A stretch of 64,000 bases of DNA from Deltaproteobacteria bacterium (GCA_009379725.1 WHTF01000004.1:1-64000), one strand, 5' to 3'. Shown: positions 1 through 7,876, counted from the stretch's first letter. Notes: generated by a model not told the origin, from the letters alone. Numbers and translations are program-made.

Positions 1-552
1 CGAGAGTAGAAACGCGAACCCCTTGCCAATGATCAGACTGTCCTCCGGACGCCATGGCTCGGGTTCATAGAAAAGTATTCGAAACTCCCAGGGGAGTTTA
101 TTGCGGCAGTGCTCGATGTATCGATTCACTCCCTCGCTATAAGCTTGCAGCCGTCGTTGATCAGCGTCGGATAAAAGCGCCAGCGACGCGTTGGCCGAAC
201 GGCTCACTCCGACGAGCCGCATGAAATAGTCGAAGTCGGCGCTGTCTCGTTCGCGGAACTGGGTAGACAATTCCTTCCACGGAAGCGCAAAGTTTCCGAA
301 TACTTCCGCCAGCCGGCCGGTGAGGAAACGCCGGCTCATGTCCATCTGCCAAAGTCTTTCCTGTGCGTGCAGGTAACCCTGGGCAAGAAACAAATCGTGT
401 TCGTTGTTTGCGAAAACATGCGGAATACCGTGCGACTGCCAGACGACTTTCACCTTTTCATGCAAGCCGGCGACGGTAAGATTGCCCCTGTACTTGGGAT
501 CAGAACCTTTGTCGAGGCGGCGGAGGAGAGGACGAACCAGCGCCGAAAACAT
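1..552 (-). CDS. Penicillin acylase family protein (N-terminal part, cut by window edge)
   Basis: The frame is open from an ATG at 552 to position 1, giving 184 codons, and the rest lies outside the window. The translation carries the N-terminal signature of the penicillin/cephalosporin acylase Ntn-hydrolases: GIPHVFANNEHDLFLAQGY followed by HAQERLWQMD and a tract that ends in GRLAEVFG. These enzymes cut amide bonds after self-processing at a Ser located further downstream, so the catalytic centre is not visible here. There is no clear signal peptide, only a short basic N-terminus (MFSALVRPLLRRL). The start is uncertain: in-frame TTG and GTG codons lie just upstream of this ATG, and a TAG stop bounds the frame near 630. 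The family call is secure; the substrate is unknown. Confidence 0.85.
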   Translation of the reverse strand, partial: MFSALVRPLLRRLDKGSDPKYRGNLTVAGLHEKVKVVWQSHGIPHVFANNEHDLFLAQGYLHAQERLWQMDMSRRFLTGRLAEVFGNFALPWKELSTQFRERDSADFDYFMRLVGVSRSANASLALLSDADQRRLQAYSEGVNRYIEHCRNKLPWEFRILFYEPEPWRPEDSLIIGKGFAFLLS

Positions 553-627
553 GGCCGACAAAACCCCGCTTTTCGGCGTCTCCGTCACAAAAACGCAAGA
601 AGGCGTTAATTCACCAGCGCAGTGGAA

Positions 628-1230
628 CTAGAGAATCGCCTTTACCGAGGGTCGCTCTTTCATTCGCTCGACATATTTCCCCAATCGAGGCAGGGAATCA
701 TCGGGAATCACACCGAAGCCTTCCAAGCGTGTGAAGCGCGGGATAAGAGCTGCGTCCACCAGCGAGAAGTCTCCTAACAGATAAGATTGGTCGCCGAGCT
801 CGGTTTCCAACCGCTGCAAAAGTTTTCTCAGTTCGGCTTTTGCCGCGGCGATCACTTCTTTGCTTTGCTCCTTCTCATCCTTCATGGTCTCCATACGCAG
901 CTTTTGATAGGGCCCATCCAGGTGCCCTAAACCGTAGTCGATGAGAATGCGGGCATTCGCCCGTTTAGCCGGATCCGCGGGCATGAGTGGCGGCTTGGAA
1001 TATTTCTCGTCCAGGTATTCGTTGATGATACAAGACTCGTACAGCACTGTGCCATCATCCGTGAGCACGGGAACCTTGCCATACGGGTTGAGCTTGAGGT
1101 AGTCGGGTGTTTTTTGCGCTTGTGCTCTTAAGTCTATGGGAACCGTCTCGTAAGACAGATTTTTTTCCGCCAAAACGACTTTCACACGCTGGCAATTGGG
1201 GGACGACTTGAAGTCATACAGCTTGATCAT
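628..1230 (-). CDS. Glutathione S-transferase family protein
   Basis: This 200-residue protein has the two-domain cytosolic GST layout. The thioredoxin-like N-domain (about 1-75) begins MIKLYDFKSSPNCQRVK, with Ser/Cys residues at the usual active-site position, a cis-proline motif GKVPVL and the ES..INEYLDE glutathione-binding stretch. The rest is the helical C-domain, including SLVDAALIPRF. Start: the ATG at 1230 has GGAGAAAGGAAA just upstream, so I prefer it to an in-frame ATG at 1263. GSTs conjugate glutathione or act as reductases or isomerases; the substrate cannot be told from sequence. It stands alone, divergent from the ThDP-enzyme cassette. Confidence 0.85.
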   Translation of the reverse strand: MIKLYDFKSSPNCQRVKVVLAEKNLSYETVPIDLRAQAQKTPDYLKLNPYGKVPVLTDDGTVLYESCIINEYLDEKYSKPPLMPADPAKRANARILIDYGLGHLDGPYQKLRMETMKDEKEQSKEVIAAAKAELRKLLQRLETELGDQSYLLGDFSLVDAALIPRFTRLEGFGVIPDDSLPRLGKYVERMKERPSVKAIL

Positions 1231-1385
1231 TGTGTTTTCCTTTCTCCATGAGGTGAAGTTCAATGCCGACCTTATACTAACATTTCATCGAAAGGAAAAG
1301 TGCGATTCTCAAGAGGCAAACCGACTTGATATGGCCGCTTTTTGGTGTTAAGCGAATAGCGTCTGATTTACTTGAGAGGTAATCG

Positions 1386-1907
1386 GTGAGCGCGGACGAA
1401 GCAGCCACAACGATCGTAGGCGGATTGAAGCAAGCCGGCATCAATCTCGTCGTCACTCTGCCGGATATCAATTTGGCACAACTGCTGCGCGCAGTGGAGG
1501 ATGATCCGGATATTCTTCATGTGCCGCTATGCCGCGAGGAAGAAGGCATAGGTATCTGTGCAGGCGCCTATCTGGTGGGCAAAAAATGTGCGGCTATCAT
1601 GCAGAACGGCGGTTTCTTTAACAGCAACAACGCGATTGTCAGCACGCTTTTGCAGTACCAGATCCCGCTATTACTATTTATTTATTACGCCGGCGATATC
1701 GGTGACCGAACCTTCAGTACTTCAGGTAGCATGACGGAACCGGTGCTCCAGGCGCTGGGAGTTCGCTATTACGTCATGCGCGAGACCAGCGACGCACCGG
1801 AACTGATCAAGCGCGCGCAGATTTTGGCCGAAGATGCAAAACGCCCGGTAGCGCTTCTGCTGACGAAGGAAGTGCTCGGGCGGCGAGCCGCATTGAAGTC
1901 CCTCTGA
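1386..1907 (+). CDS. ThDP-dependent decarboxylase, alpha-type (PYR-domain) subunit
   Basis: A 173-residue single-domain protein matching the pyrimidine-binding (PYR) half of thiamine-diphosphate enzymes, as in the alpha subunit of sulfopyruvate decarboxylase (ComD) and the N-domain of phosphonopyruvate decarboxylase. The tract PLCREEEGIGICAGAYLVG carries the glutamate that would activate the cofactor. GGFFNSNNAI and the conserved LLLF segment fit the fold. It starts at GTG 1386, behind GAGAGG. The matching cofactor-binding half is the next gene, so the two should form an alpha/beta enzyme. Such pairs decarboxylate 2-oxo acids. The true substrate is unknown; no other sulfopyruvate or coenzyme M gene is nearby. 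Confidence 0.8.
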   Translation: MSADEAATTIVGGLKQAGINLVVTLPDINLAQLLRAVEDDPDILHVPLCREEEGIGICAGAYLVGKKCAAIMQNGGFFNSNNAIVSTLLQYQIPLLLFIYYAGDIGDRTFSTSGSMTEPVLQALGVRYYVMRETSDAPELIKRAQILAEDAKRPVALLLTKEVLGRRAALKSL

Positions 1908-1954
1908 TTTTTGCCTGTAATAAGGCGCAGGGATTTTTTGATCGACGAAAACGC

Positions 1955-2560
1955 ATGAAAAGATTCGATTGTTTAAAGCTTATCGCCGCGGAGGCCAAGG
2001 ATGCTTTGGTTGTTAGTTCTGCCGGAGCGATGACCCTGGAATGGAATGTTCTACGTCCCAGCGACGGCAACTTTCGCGTTCGAACCCTAGGTCTATGCTC
2101 ATCCATCGCACTCGGTATGGCATTAGGTTTGCCGCAGCGCAAAATCATCGCACTGGACGGTGATGGATCGTTGTTGATGAACCTGTGTTCATTGCCGACC
2201 ATCGCGCGCATGCAGCCCGGCAATCTGCTTCATATCGTATTCGACAATGAGGTGTACGAAGCCTCGGGTAGCAAAAAAACCGCGACAGCCTGCGGTACTG
2301 ATTTAGTTGGAGTGGCACGTGCCGCCGGTATCAAGAAGGCAATGTGGGCAAATACTATCGATGGTTTCGCTCAAGCCGTTTCGTCGGCCATGACGGCCGA
2401 TGATCTTTGTTTTGTCGGAGCAAAGGTCACCGCCGAGCGAACCGATGTTCCGCCGTACCCGATCGATGAAGTAGAAAATAAATATCGCTTCATCCGATAT
2501 GTCGAAAAGACTGAGCAGATTGCAATCATCAAAACCAACCTGCCGGCGAGTTATGCCTGA
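1955..2560 (+). CDS. ThDP-dependent decarboxylase, beta-type (PP-domain) subunit
   Basis: This 201-residue protein is the diphosphate-binding (PP) half that complements the gene upstream. The ThDP/Mg signature is clear: ALDGDGSLLMN, then about 25 residues to FDNEVYEASGS (GDG...N pattern). It resembles sulfopyruvate decarboxylase beta subunit (ComE) and the C-terminal half of phosphonopyruvate decarboxylases. The C-terminal 40 residues after the domain, including PPYPIDEVENKY, are longer than the minimal domain. Spacing from the alpha-type gene is 47 bp, and the LLM oxidoreductase follows after 27 bp, so all are probably one transcript. The reaction class is confident; the 2-oxo acid used is not known. 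Confidence 0.82.
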   Translation: MKRFDCLKLIAAEAKDALVVSSAGAMTLEWNVLRPSDGNFRVRTLGLCSSIALGMALGLPQRKIIALDGDGSLLMNLCSLPTIARMQPGNLLHIVFDNEVYEASGSKKTATACGTDLVGVARAAGIKKAMWANTIDGFAQAVSSAMTADDLCFVGAKVTAERTDVPPYPIDEVENKYRFIRYVEKTEQIAIIKTNLPASYA

Positions 2561-2587
2561 TCTAACGAAAACGACTTTTACCTGCCT

Positions 2588-3607
2588 ATGAAAATCGATA
2601 TCGAATTCAATTCCGGAGCGCAGCTGCCGATGGATGCTATTCCCGAGCTGGCCCGGCTAGCCGAAGCCCATGGCTTCGATTGCGCCTGGGGTGGCGAGGC
2701 TAATAACAAGGATCCGACGGTGATGTTATCAGCCATCGCTGCAGTGACGACTCGCCTCAAAATCGGTTCGGCGATTTATCACATCCTGGGTCGAACTCCG
2801 GCGACCTTGGCGCTCCAAGCGGTCGGTCTCGATGAGCTATCCGGCGGCCGTTTGCTGTTGGGAATCGGCTCATCCAATCCGACAATCGCGAAATGGCATG
2901 GACAAACCTTAGATCAACCGCTCGGGCGCGTGCGCGAGTACATAGAAATCGTTGCGGCCGCCATGCGCGGTGAAAAGCTAAACTTTACCGGTAAGTTCTT
3001 TACAGCGCAAAACTTTAAGATGGCCTTTAAACCCTCCGATCGAACCATACCTATTTATCTCGCAGCCTTCGGTCCCAAGATGACGCGTTTGGCCGGTAGA
3101 ATTGCCGATGGTGTTTTGATCAATATGGCCAATCCGGCCGAAGTCAGGCGAATTTCCGAAGAGGTCAAACGAGGCGCTGAAGAGGCGGGGAAGGACCCGT
3201 CCAGAGTGGAAGTCATCTGTAAAATTCGCTGTTCCATCGCCGCCAGTTCTGATGCCGCTCGGGATGCCTTGAGTCATGCGCTTACGTACTATGCGCTGGC
3301 CGACTATTACCGCGACCTTCTGGCGCGTATGGGATTCGCGTCCGAAGTCGAGGGAATGCGCGCCGCTTGGAAGGCGGATGGTTTTCATGCGGCACGCAAA
3401 TTGGTAAGCAATCGCATGTTTGCAGGCTTGCCACTGATCGCGGCGGCCTCAGCGCAGGAAGTTGTCGACCAGATTAAACCTTATGTTGAAGCCGGTGCGA
3501 CCCGAATTATTTTGCCTTATGTCGCGGCATCGGATGATGTTGTTGGAGAAATGAAGAGCTTTATTGATTATTGGAGCCCGGTCACGACCGGACTTTACGC
3601 GAAATAA
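2588..3607 (+). CDS. LLM-class flavin-dependent oxidoreductase (F420/FMN TIM barrel)
   Basis: A 339-residue luciferase-like monooxygenase family protein. It has the (beta/alpha)8 pattern: an early EFNSGAQLP strand, AEAHGFDCAWGGE, then the family-typical SGGRLLLGIGSSNP and the late IPIYLAAFGPKMTRLAGRIA. It resembles methylene-H4MPT reductase-like enzymes that use F420 or FMN; which cofactor is used cannot be read from sequence. It sits between the two ThDP subunits and a RidA gene (12 bp to ridA), suggesting a catabolic cassette in which oxidation by this enzyme feeds or follows the decarboxylation. That order is inference. Confidence 0.85.
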   Translation: MKIDIEFNSGAQLPMDAIPELARLAEAHGFDCAWGGEANNKDPTVMLSAIAAVTTRLKIGSAIYHILGRTPATLALQAVGLDELSGGRLLLGIGSSNPTIAKWHGQTLDQPLGRVREYIEIVAAAMRGEKLNFTGKFFTAQNFKMAFKPSDRTIPIYLAAFGPKMTRLAGRIADGVLINMANPAEVRRISEEVKRGAEEAGKDPSRVEVICKIRCSIAASSDAARDALSHALTYYALADYYRDLLARMGFASEVEGMRAAWKADGFHAARKLVSNRMFAGLPLIAAASAQEVVDQIKPYVEAGATRIILPYVAASDDVVGEMKSFIDYWSPVTTGLYAK

Positions 3608-3619
3608 GGAGATCGGCAA

Positions 3620-4021
3620 ATGCCATTCGAATTGTTGAACCCTGCTGGCTTGGAGTCTCCGGTCGGCTATGCTCATGTTGCCAAAGTTACCGGCGGGACT
3701 ATTGTCCACGTTGCCGGCCAGGCCCCGTTTGACAGCCACGGACAGGTTGTCGGCAAAGGCGACTTCGTGGCGCAGTTCGCTCAGGTCATCCGGAATCTAA
3801 AAACTGCGATTAATGCGGCAGGCGGAGACCCACGCCATTACGCGGTCTTGACGATTTATATTACCGATTTAAAAGCCTACGTTGAAAATAAGAAATCTTT
3901 GGGTGCAATTTACAGAGAGATATTCGGTAAATACTTTCCCGCCATCACCCTGGTGGAGGTTAAAAGCCTCTACAATCCTGACTGCATGATCGAAATTTCC
4001 GGGCTCGCCGTCATCAATTAA
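3620..4021 (+). CDS. RidA family (YjgF/YER057c/UK114) enamine/imine deaminase-like protein
   Basis: A 133-residue protein with RidA-fold landmarks: GTIVHVAGQAPFDSHGQVVG near the N-terminus, QVIRNLKTAINAAGGDPRH in the middle and a C-terminal ITLVEVKSLYNPDCMIEISG. In canonical RidA an Arg near residue 105 binds the substrate carboxylate; here that region reads SLYNPDCMIEI with no Arg, so it may belong to a non-canonical Rid subgroup. RidA hydrolyses reactive enamine/imine intermediates released by amino acid and oxo-acid enzymes. As the last gene of the ThDP-LLM cassette it may remove a reactive product of the pathway. The ATG follows AAGGAGATCGGCAA, a strong ribosome site. Confidence 0.85.
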   Translation: MPFELLNPAGLESPVGYAHVAKVTGGTIVHVAGQAPFDSHGQVVGKGDFVAQFAQVIRNLKTAINAAGGDPRHYAVLTIYITDLKAYVENKKSLGAIYREIFGKYFPAITLVEVKSLYNPDCMIEISGLAVIN

Positions 4022-4149
4022 AGATACGGAGAGCTTTTCCTACAGCGCGTGTCTTAAATTTGCGCTATTTTGACAACTTTCGCCTTCAAAATCGGCGGGC
4101 TTGAGTGATTTGCGCGCTAAAGGTCTCGAAGTTACAACTAACTTGCCAT

Positions 4150-4165
4150 TGGCATTTTATTTGCT
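4150..4165 (+). promoter_or_regulatory. Candidate sigma-54 (-24/-12) promoter
   Basis: The sequence TGGCATTTTATTTGCT matches the sigma-54 consensus TGGCAC-N5-TTGCW, with GG and GC exactly ten bases apart. It lies about 44 bases before the ATG of the small protein at 4209, a fitting leader length. No sigma-54 activator gene is seen in the window. The call rests on motif and spacing only. Confidence 0.5.
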
Positions 4166-4208
4166 TGTTATGCGGTTAGTAACGCCTAGATTAGGAAGGT
4201 CAAAGCCA

Positions 4209-4430
4209 ATGAGTTACCGTCTAATGAGATTCAGTCCAGAACCGACCATTGAGCAGGAATGCGATCAGGACCTCTTGGAAAGCGTCACTGAGGAAGAGGT
4301 GCTTGTTCTCTGGCGTTCCATTAAAGAAAAAGGATTGTCAGAGGATGAAGCCTGGCAAGCGATCGTTACTGGGCTTGCATTGGATGTGGCGTTTTCACAA
4401 AACAGGCGATCGATTCAATACGAACATTGA
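4209..4430 (+). CDS. Small hypothetical protein (73 aa), acidic helical
   Basis: I do not recognise this family. The 73-residue product starts MSYRLMRF, has an acidic stretch (EQECDQDLLESVTEEEV) and two probable amphipathic helices (LWRSIKEKGLSEDEAW and ALDVAF). There is no signal peptide, membrane segment or cysteine pair. The ATG at 4209 has AGGAAGG nine bases upstream and a sigma-54-like promoter 44 bases upstream. The frame stays open back to a TTG at 4101, but that would place the promoter inside the gene, so I reject the longer form. It probably has a regulated, condition-specific role, which is inferred from the promoter alone. Confidence 0.55.
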   Translation: MSYRLMRFSPEPTIEQECDQDLLESVTEEEVLVLWRSIKEKGLSEDEAWQAIVTGLALDVAFSQNRRSIQYEH

Positions 4431-4503
4431 CAGACGAATCCCCAGATAAGTGATCTCGATCCAGACTTCAGTTCCCGCCGTTCTAAGCGTCATGTTCCCA
4501 ATT

Positions 4504-4995
4504 TTATGTTTGATTTGCTTGAGGATCTGCAAGTGCGAGCAGACTGGTTAAGCTTCGGCGGTGTGACTTTTGGCCGATTTTAAGTTCCTGCAGGATTTCC
4601 GCAAGTTGCGGTATTTCTCCAGCGTTTGACTCCAACCCTACAAGAAAATTATCCAACTTCATCTGATTCTGCAAATCGACGTTTAATCGTTCCCAGTGAT
4701 TCTTCCCTGGTGCCGGCTCATTCGTGATCGGTTCCATTTGTTCGCCAAGATCTTCAATCATGCTTTTAATCTTCCTGGCGCTGTCATGCTTTTCCGCCGC
4801 GATGCGGCGCAATTGTTGGGCAACGTGAGGATATGGCGCTCTGCCGGCATGTGACTCGATCTGGTTCGCTAACTTTGAAATTAATTCATAGGCACCTAGT
4901 AGACTGTCGACCGGCGCTGTGGAGCGCGAATAATTATCATTTCCTCGTTCGGGGAAGAAGAAGTCTTTCAACTTTCTGCAAATTTGGATAGACAT
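4504..4995 (-). CDS. Hypothetical protein with ferritin-like helical-bundle pattern
   Basis: A 163-residue, mostly helical protein without signal peptide or membrane segment. Two repeated helix pairs are visible: residues about 30-87 (LLGAYELISKLANQIES ... LRRIAAEKHDSARKIKSMIEDLG) and about 100-155 (LNVDLQNQMKLDNFLVGLE ... LKIGQKSHRRSLTSLLALAD). The rhythm, with AAEKHD and QKSHR where rubrerythrin-type proteins have ExxH, suggests a four-helix ferritin-like bundle with incomplete iron ligands. This is pattern recognition, not a firm family match. It is transcribed alone on the minus strand, back to back with rpoZ (about 117 bp apart). Confidence 0.5.
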   Translation of the reverse strand: MSIQICRKLKDFFFPERGNDNYSRSTAPVDSLLGAYELISKLANQIESHAGRAPYPHVAQQLRRIAAEKHDSARKIKSMIEDLGEQMEPITNEPAPGKNHWERLNVDLQNQMKLDNFLVGLESNAGEIPQLAEILQELKIGQKSHRRSLTSLLALADPQANQT

Positions 4996-5112
4996 CTGAA
5001 ATATTCGTATGTAACCATAGGTTTAAGCAAATTTCTTGTCAAGGCGCGAGCGGCGCTATCGTTGACTGGAGCTGCGAAATCTGGTTGAATCGGACAAGAT
5101 TGAGGAGTGTTT

Positions 5113-5307
5113 ATGTCACGGATCACAGTAGAAGATTGCTTAGACCAAGTTACTAATCGCTTTGAGCTCGTCATGCTCGCATCAAAACGAGCCAGGCAAC
5201 TCTTCAAGGGCGCCAAACCACTCATCGATTCCGATAATCGCGAGGTTGTTGTTGCGCTGCGCGAGATTGCGGCTACCAAGGTCCGAAAGAAACCGCAAGA
5301 ATCCTGA
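5113..5307 (+). CDS. rpoZ: DNA-directed RNA polymerase omega subunit
   Basis: A 64-residue protein with the omega signature: [20 protein letters not shown], then the conserved SKRARQL helix and [19 protein letters not shown]. Omega helps fold and assemble the beta-prime subunit and is part of a ppGpp site in proteobacteria. The ATG at 5113 is preceded by GAGGAG at a spacing of five bases. An in-frame GTG two codons earlier is less likely. The gene lies directly upstream of rpoH. In many proteobacteria rpoZ adjoins gmk and spoT; here it does not. Confidence 0.93.
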   Translation: MSRITVEDCLDQVTNRFELVMLASKRARQLFKGAKPLIDSDNREVVVALREIAATKVRKKPQES

Positions 5308-5310
5308 TAT

Positions 5311-5350
5311 AGCAAACCATTAATTCCCACCCCTGACAGTTGGGTTTGCT
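5311..5350 (+). terminator. Inverted repeat after rpoZ (possible weak terminator or processing hairpin)
   Basis: AGCAAACC at 5311-5318 pairs perfectly with GGTTTGCT at 5343-5350 across a 24-base loop. It lies three bases after the rpoZ stop and before the rpoH promoter region. The U-rich tail of a classic terminator is missing (the downstream bases are GAAACCTTTATT), so it may instead stabilise or process the rpoZ transcript. Confidence 0.35.
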
Positions 5351-5360
5351 GAAACCTTTA

Positions 5361-5389
5361 TTGACATTGGATAGACAGTTGCAAATTCA
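5361..5389 (+). promoter_or_regulatory. Candidate rpoH promoter region (sigma-70 -35 overlapping a sigma-54-like site)
   Basis: A perfect -35 hexamer TTGACA lies at 5361-5366, but only a poor -10 (AATTCA) follows at 17 bases. Overlapping it, TTGGATAGACAGTTGCA (TGG at 5368-5370, TTGCA at 5379-5383) has the GG-N10-GC spacing of a sigma-54 promoter. Either could drive rpoH, which starts at 5424. E. coli rpoH is also served by several sigma factors, including sigma-54. Sequence alone cannot decide. Confidence 0.35.
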
Positions 5390-5423
5390 TCTACCGATCC
5401 TTTGGTATTGAGGGTTAGACCTC

Positions 5424-6392
5424 ATGGCCGAAGACGAAAAATTATCGCCCATAGATATTCCCATTCCAGAGGTCGATTTGTCGATGGAAAGTGGAAAAGA
5501 GAACCTGGCCGATTCGACCGAAAAGGCTTTGGTCAAATTCGACCCGCTGCAACGCTATCTTTCGGAAATCCGACGTTTTCCGCTGCTGTCCCGTCAGGAG
5601 GAGCATGAACTCGCGGTCCAGTTCAAAGAATTCGGCAATATCGAAGCCGCTTATAAACTCGTTACCGGTAATCTGCGCTTGGTGGTGATGATTGCGCGGG
5701 AATATCAGAAGGCATTTAAAAGTCTTCTGGACTTGATTCAGGAAGGTAACATGGGGCTGATGGAGGCGGTGAAAAACTTTGATCCCTACCGAGGTGTGCG
5801 CTTTCCATCCTACGCGGTCTGGTGGATTCGTGCCTACATGATTCGGTACATCATGAATGATTGGCGAATGGTTAAGATTGGAACCACCCAAGCGCAACGC
5901 AAACTATTCTTCAATTTGCAAAAAGAGAAAGAAAGGATCGAGGCTGAAGGTTTGACCGCCGGTCCTAAACTTCTGGCACAACGACTCAATGTTAAAGAAG
6001 ATGAAGTCGTCGAGATGGAGCAACGCTTGGCTAATCGAGATCTGTCGGTGGACATGCCGATTGGCGAGGATGAAGAGGCGACAATGCTCAATTTCCTCCG
6101 TGACGAGAAGCAAAGTCCGGAAGAACACTTCGCCGAAAACCAATATCGCGACTTGCTGCATGAAAAAATGGAACATTTTGCGACGACATTGAGAGATAAG
6201 GAGCTGGTCATCTTCCGTGAAAGACTGTTGAATGAAGAGCCGATAACGCTTAGAGAAATTGGCGAAAAATACGGAATTAGCCGGGAACGCGTCCGCCAGA
6301 TCGAAGAGCGGGTCAAAAAGAAGCTCAAGAACTATTTGAGCAAAGAACTGAAAGATATGCCGGGTACAATCGCCGGAAAGAGTGCAAATTAG
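5424..6392 (+). CDS. rpoH: RNA polymerase sigma-32 factor (heat shock)
   Basis: A 322-residue group 3-type sigma-70 factor. Region 1.2/2 begins DPLQRYLSEIRRFPLLS. Region 2.3-2.4 contains YAVWWIRAYMIRYIMNDW. Directly after comes QRKLFFNLQKEKE, the 'RpoH box' that marks sigma-32 and binds core polymerase. Region 4.2 carries LREIGEKYGISRERVRQIEERV, the -35-reading helix-turn-helix. It directs transcription of chaperones and proteases under heat and envelope stress. It is longer than E. coli RpoH (284 aa) by an acidic N-terminal leader of about 35 residues. It follows rpoZ after 116 bp that hold a hairpin and possible promoters. Confidence 0.93.
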   Translation: MAEDEKLSPIDIPIPEVDLSMESGKENLADSTEKALVKFDPLQRYLSEIRRFPLLSRQEEHELAVQFKEFGNIEAAYKLVTGNLRLVVMIAREYQKAFKSLLDLIQEGNMGLMEAVKNFDPYRGVRFPSYAVWWIRAYMIRYIMNDWRMVKIGTTQAQRKLFFNLQKEKERIEAEGLTAGPKLLAQRLNVKEDEVVEMEQRLANRDLSVDMPIGEDEEATMLNFLRDEKQSPEEHFAENQYRDLLHEKMEHFATTLRDKELVIFRERLLNEEPITLREIGEKYGISRERVRQIEERVKKKLKNYLSKELKDMPGTIAGKSAN

Positions 6393-6535
6393 ACAAGCGC
6401 GCGATCTTCTTTTTCAATTCATTCTTTCTAAATTGTATTTAAGGTCCGTGCTCATAAAGGTCGAACGAGCCCTCTTGCGCTTGCCTGTTTGCCTTGGTTT
6501 TGATACGAACAACAAATTAATGGTGGGAGGGAACA

Positions 6536-6988
6536 TTGCAGTTTCAAAAACAAGTAGAGATCCAGGCTCCTAAGGAAAAGGTCTGGAATTTCATCTGGGA
6601 CGTCGACCGGTTTATCGCCTGCGTGCCCGGTTGTAAGGAGGCAAAAACCATCGAAGAGGGCAAGCGTTATTCCGCGATTATGGTTGAAAAAGTCGGGCCA
6701 TTCAAAGTGGAATTTCCGACAACCATCGAAGTTCTCGAACGCGAAGAGTTGTCGCGCATCAAGGCTCAAGCGTCGGGCGCGGACAACAAAATCGGTAGCC
6801 GGATGAAGCTCGATTTGGAAGTTAAACTACGCGGCGAAGACGATAAAACGATTCTGGACTTTGTCGCCGGAGTCGATATCTTAGGCAAACTTGCGGCCCT
6901 GGGACATGGCATTATCAAACGAAAGGCCGACCAAGTTTTGGACGAGTTTGCCCAAGCGGTGAAGAAGCGATTGGAAGGAGACTCTTGA
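6536..6988 (+). CDS. CoxG-like SRPBCC carbon monoxide dehydrogenase accessory protein
   Basis: A 150-residue START/SRPBCC-fold protein. It opens with the family motif QVEIQAPKEKVWNFIWD and continues VPGCKEAKTIEEG, typical of CoxG (carbon monoxide dehydrogenase subunit G). The C-terminal part AGVDILGKLAALGHGIIKRKADQVLDEF is the amphipathic helix region. CoxG helps recruit or assemble Cox-type molybdenum hydroxylases, probably at the membrane. The start is a TTG at 6536 behind GGTGGGAGGG; no ATG fits. One base separates it from coxM, so translation is coupled. It is the first gene of a three-gene coxG-coxM-coxS run that lacks the catalytic large subunit. Confidence 0.85.
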   Translation: MQFQKQVEIQAPKEKVWNFIWDVDRFIACVPGCKEAKTIEEGKRYSAIMVEKVGPFKVEFPTTIEVLEREELSRIKAQASGADNKIGSRMKLDLEVKLRGEDDKTILDFVAGVDILGKLAALGHGIIKRKADQVLDEFAQAVKKRLEGDS

Positions 6989-6989
6989 G

Positions 6990-7850
6990 ATGCTGCGAAG
7001 ATTCCGATTAGAGGAGCCGCAAAGCGTAGGCGAGATTTCGGAATTATTAGGGCGTTTCGGAGACTCGGCGAAATTGTATGCGGGAGGCACGGAGCTTCTT
7101 CTCGCTATGAAGGAAGGTCTCGTTCACTACGAACGCCTTGTCAATGTTAAAGGTATCGAGGGTCTAAATGAGGTCAAACAGCATAACGGCGCGATTTATA
7201 TCGGTGCGCTCTGTACTCATCATCAACTTGAAACCTCGCCGGTTTTGAAGCAAAACCTGCCCGCTTTGGTTAAACTTGAAGAGAACGTCGCTAATGTTCG
7301 AGTGCGGCAAGTGGGTACCCTTGGCGGCAATCTCTGTTTCGCCGAACCCCATGCCGATCCTGGAACCTTACTGATCGCCTTGGAAGCCAGTCTTACAGCC
7401 GAAAAATCCAATGGTAAGCGAGAAATTCCCGCGGAATCTTTCTTTGTCGATGCTTATGAAACGGCGCTCGAAGTTGATGAGGTGCTGACGACAATTGCCG
7501 TACCCATTCCAGCCAAACCATCGGGTGTTTGCTATATGAAATTTGGTTATTTAGAGAGGCCCAGTGTGGGTGTCGCGGTAGTGGTCAATCTGAATGCCGA
7601 CAGAAGTGTGGTCGACGATATCAAGATAGCGGTCGGATGCGCGGGACCTGCGCCAATGCGAGTCCCGGAGGCTGAAGCGCTACTGAAGGGTAAAAGCTTA
7701 GACGAGGCGACACGAAATATTGTGCAGGCAGGGGAGACGTCGGGCCGAGCGTCGCAAGCCATTAGCGATTTACACGGTGCACAGGACTACAAGGAGCACA
7801 TTGTCGGGGTGCTGTTGAAACGCGCATTTCACAGTGCCCTCAGCCAATGA
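6990..7850 (+). CDS. FAD-binding (medium) subunit of xanthine/CO dehydrogenase family (CoxM-like)
   Basis: A 286-residue FAD subunit of the molybdenum hydroxylases. Two FAD-binding motifs are clear: LYAGGTELL near residue 31 and VGTLGGNLCFAEPHADP near residue 109. The C-terminal CO-dehydrogenase flavoprotein domain follows (about 170-280: YLERPSVGVAV, IAVGCAGPAPMRV). It passes electrons from the [2Fe-2S] subunit to an acceptor. Here it is flanked by coxG (1-bp gap) and coxS (overlapping ATGA at 7847). A large molybdopterin subunit would be expected next but is absent. Confidence 0.9.
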   Translation: MLRRFRLEEPQSVGEISELLGRFGDSAKLYAGGTELLLAMKEGLVHYERLVNVKGIEGLNEVKQHNGAIYIGALCTHHQLETSPVLKQNLPALVKLEENVANVRVRQVGTLGGNLCFAEPHADPGTLLIALEASLTAEKSNGKREIPAESFFVDAYETALEVDEVLTTIAVPIPAKPSGVCYMKFGYLERPSVGVAVVVNLNADRSVVDDIKIAVGCAGPAPMRVPEAEALLKGKSLDEATRNIVQAGETSGRASQAISDLHGAQDYKEHIVGVLLKRAFHSALSQ

Positions 7851-7876
7851 CTGCGACAACTAGGGAGAATTTCCAA

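Noticed and set aside
4101-4208. TTG start at 4101 for the 73-residue small protein
   Set aside because: It would place the sigma-54 site inside the coding region and lacks a ribosome site.
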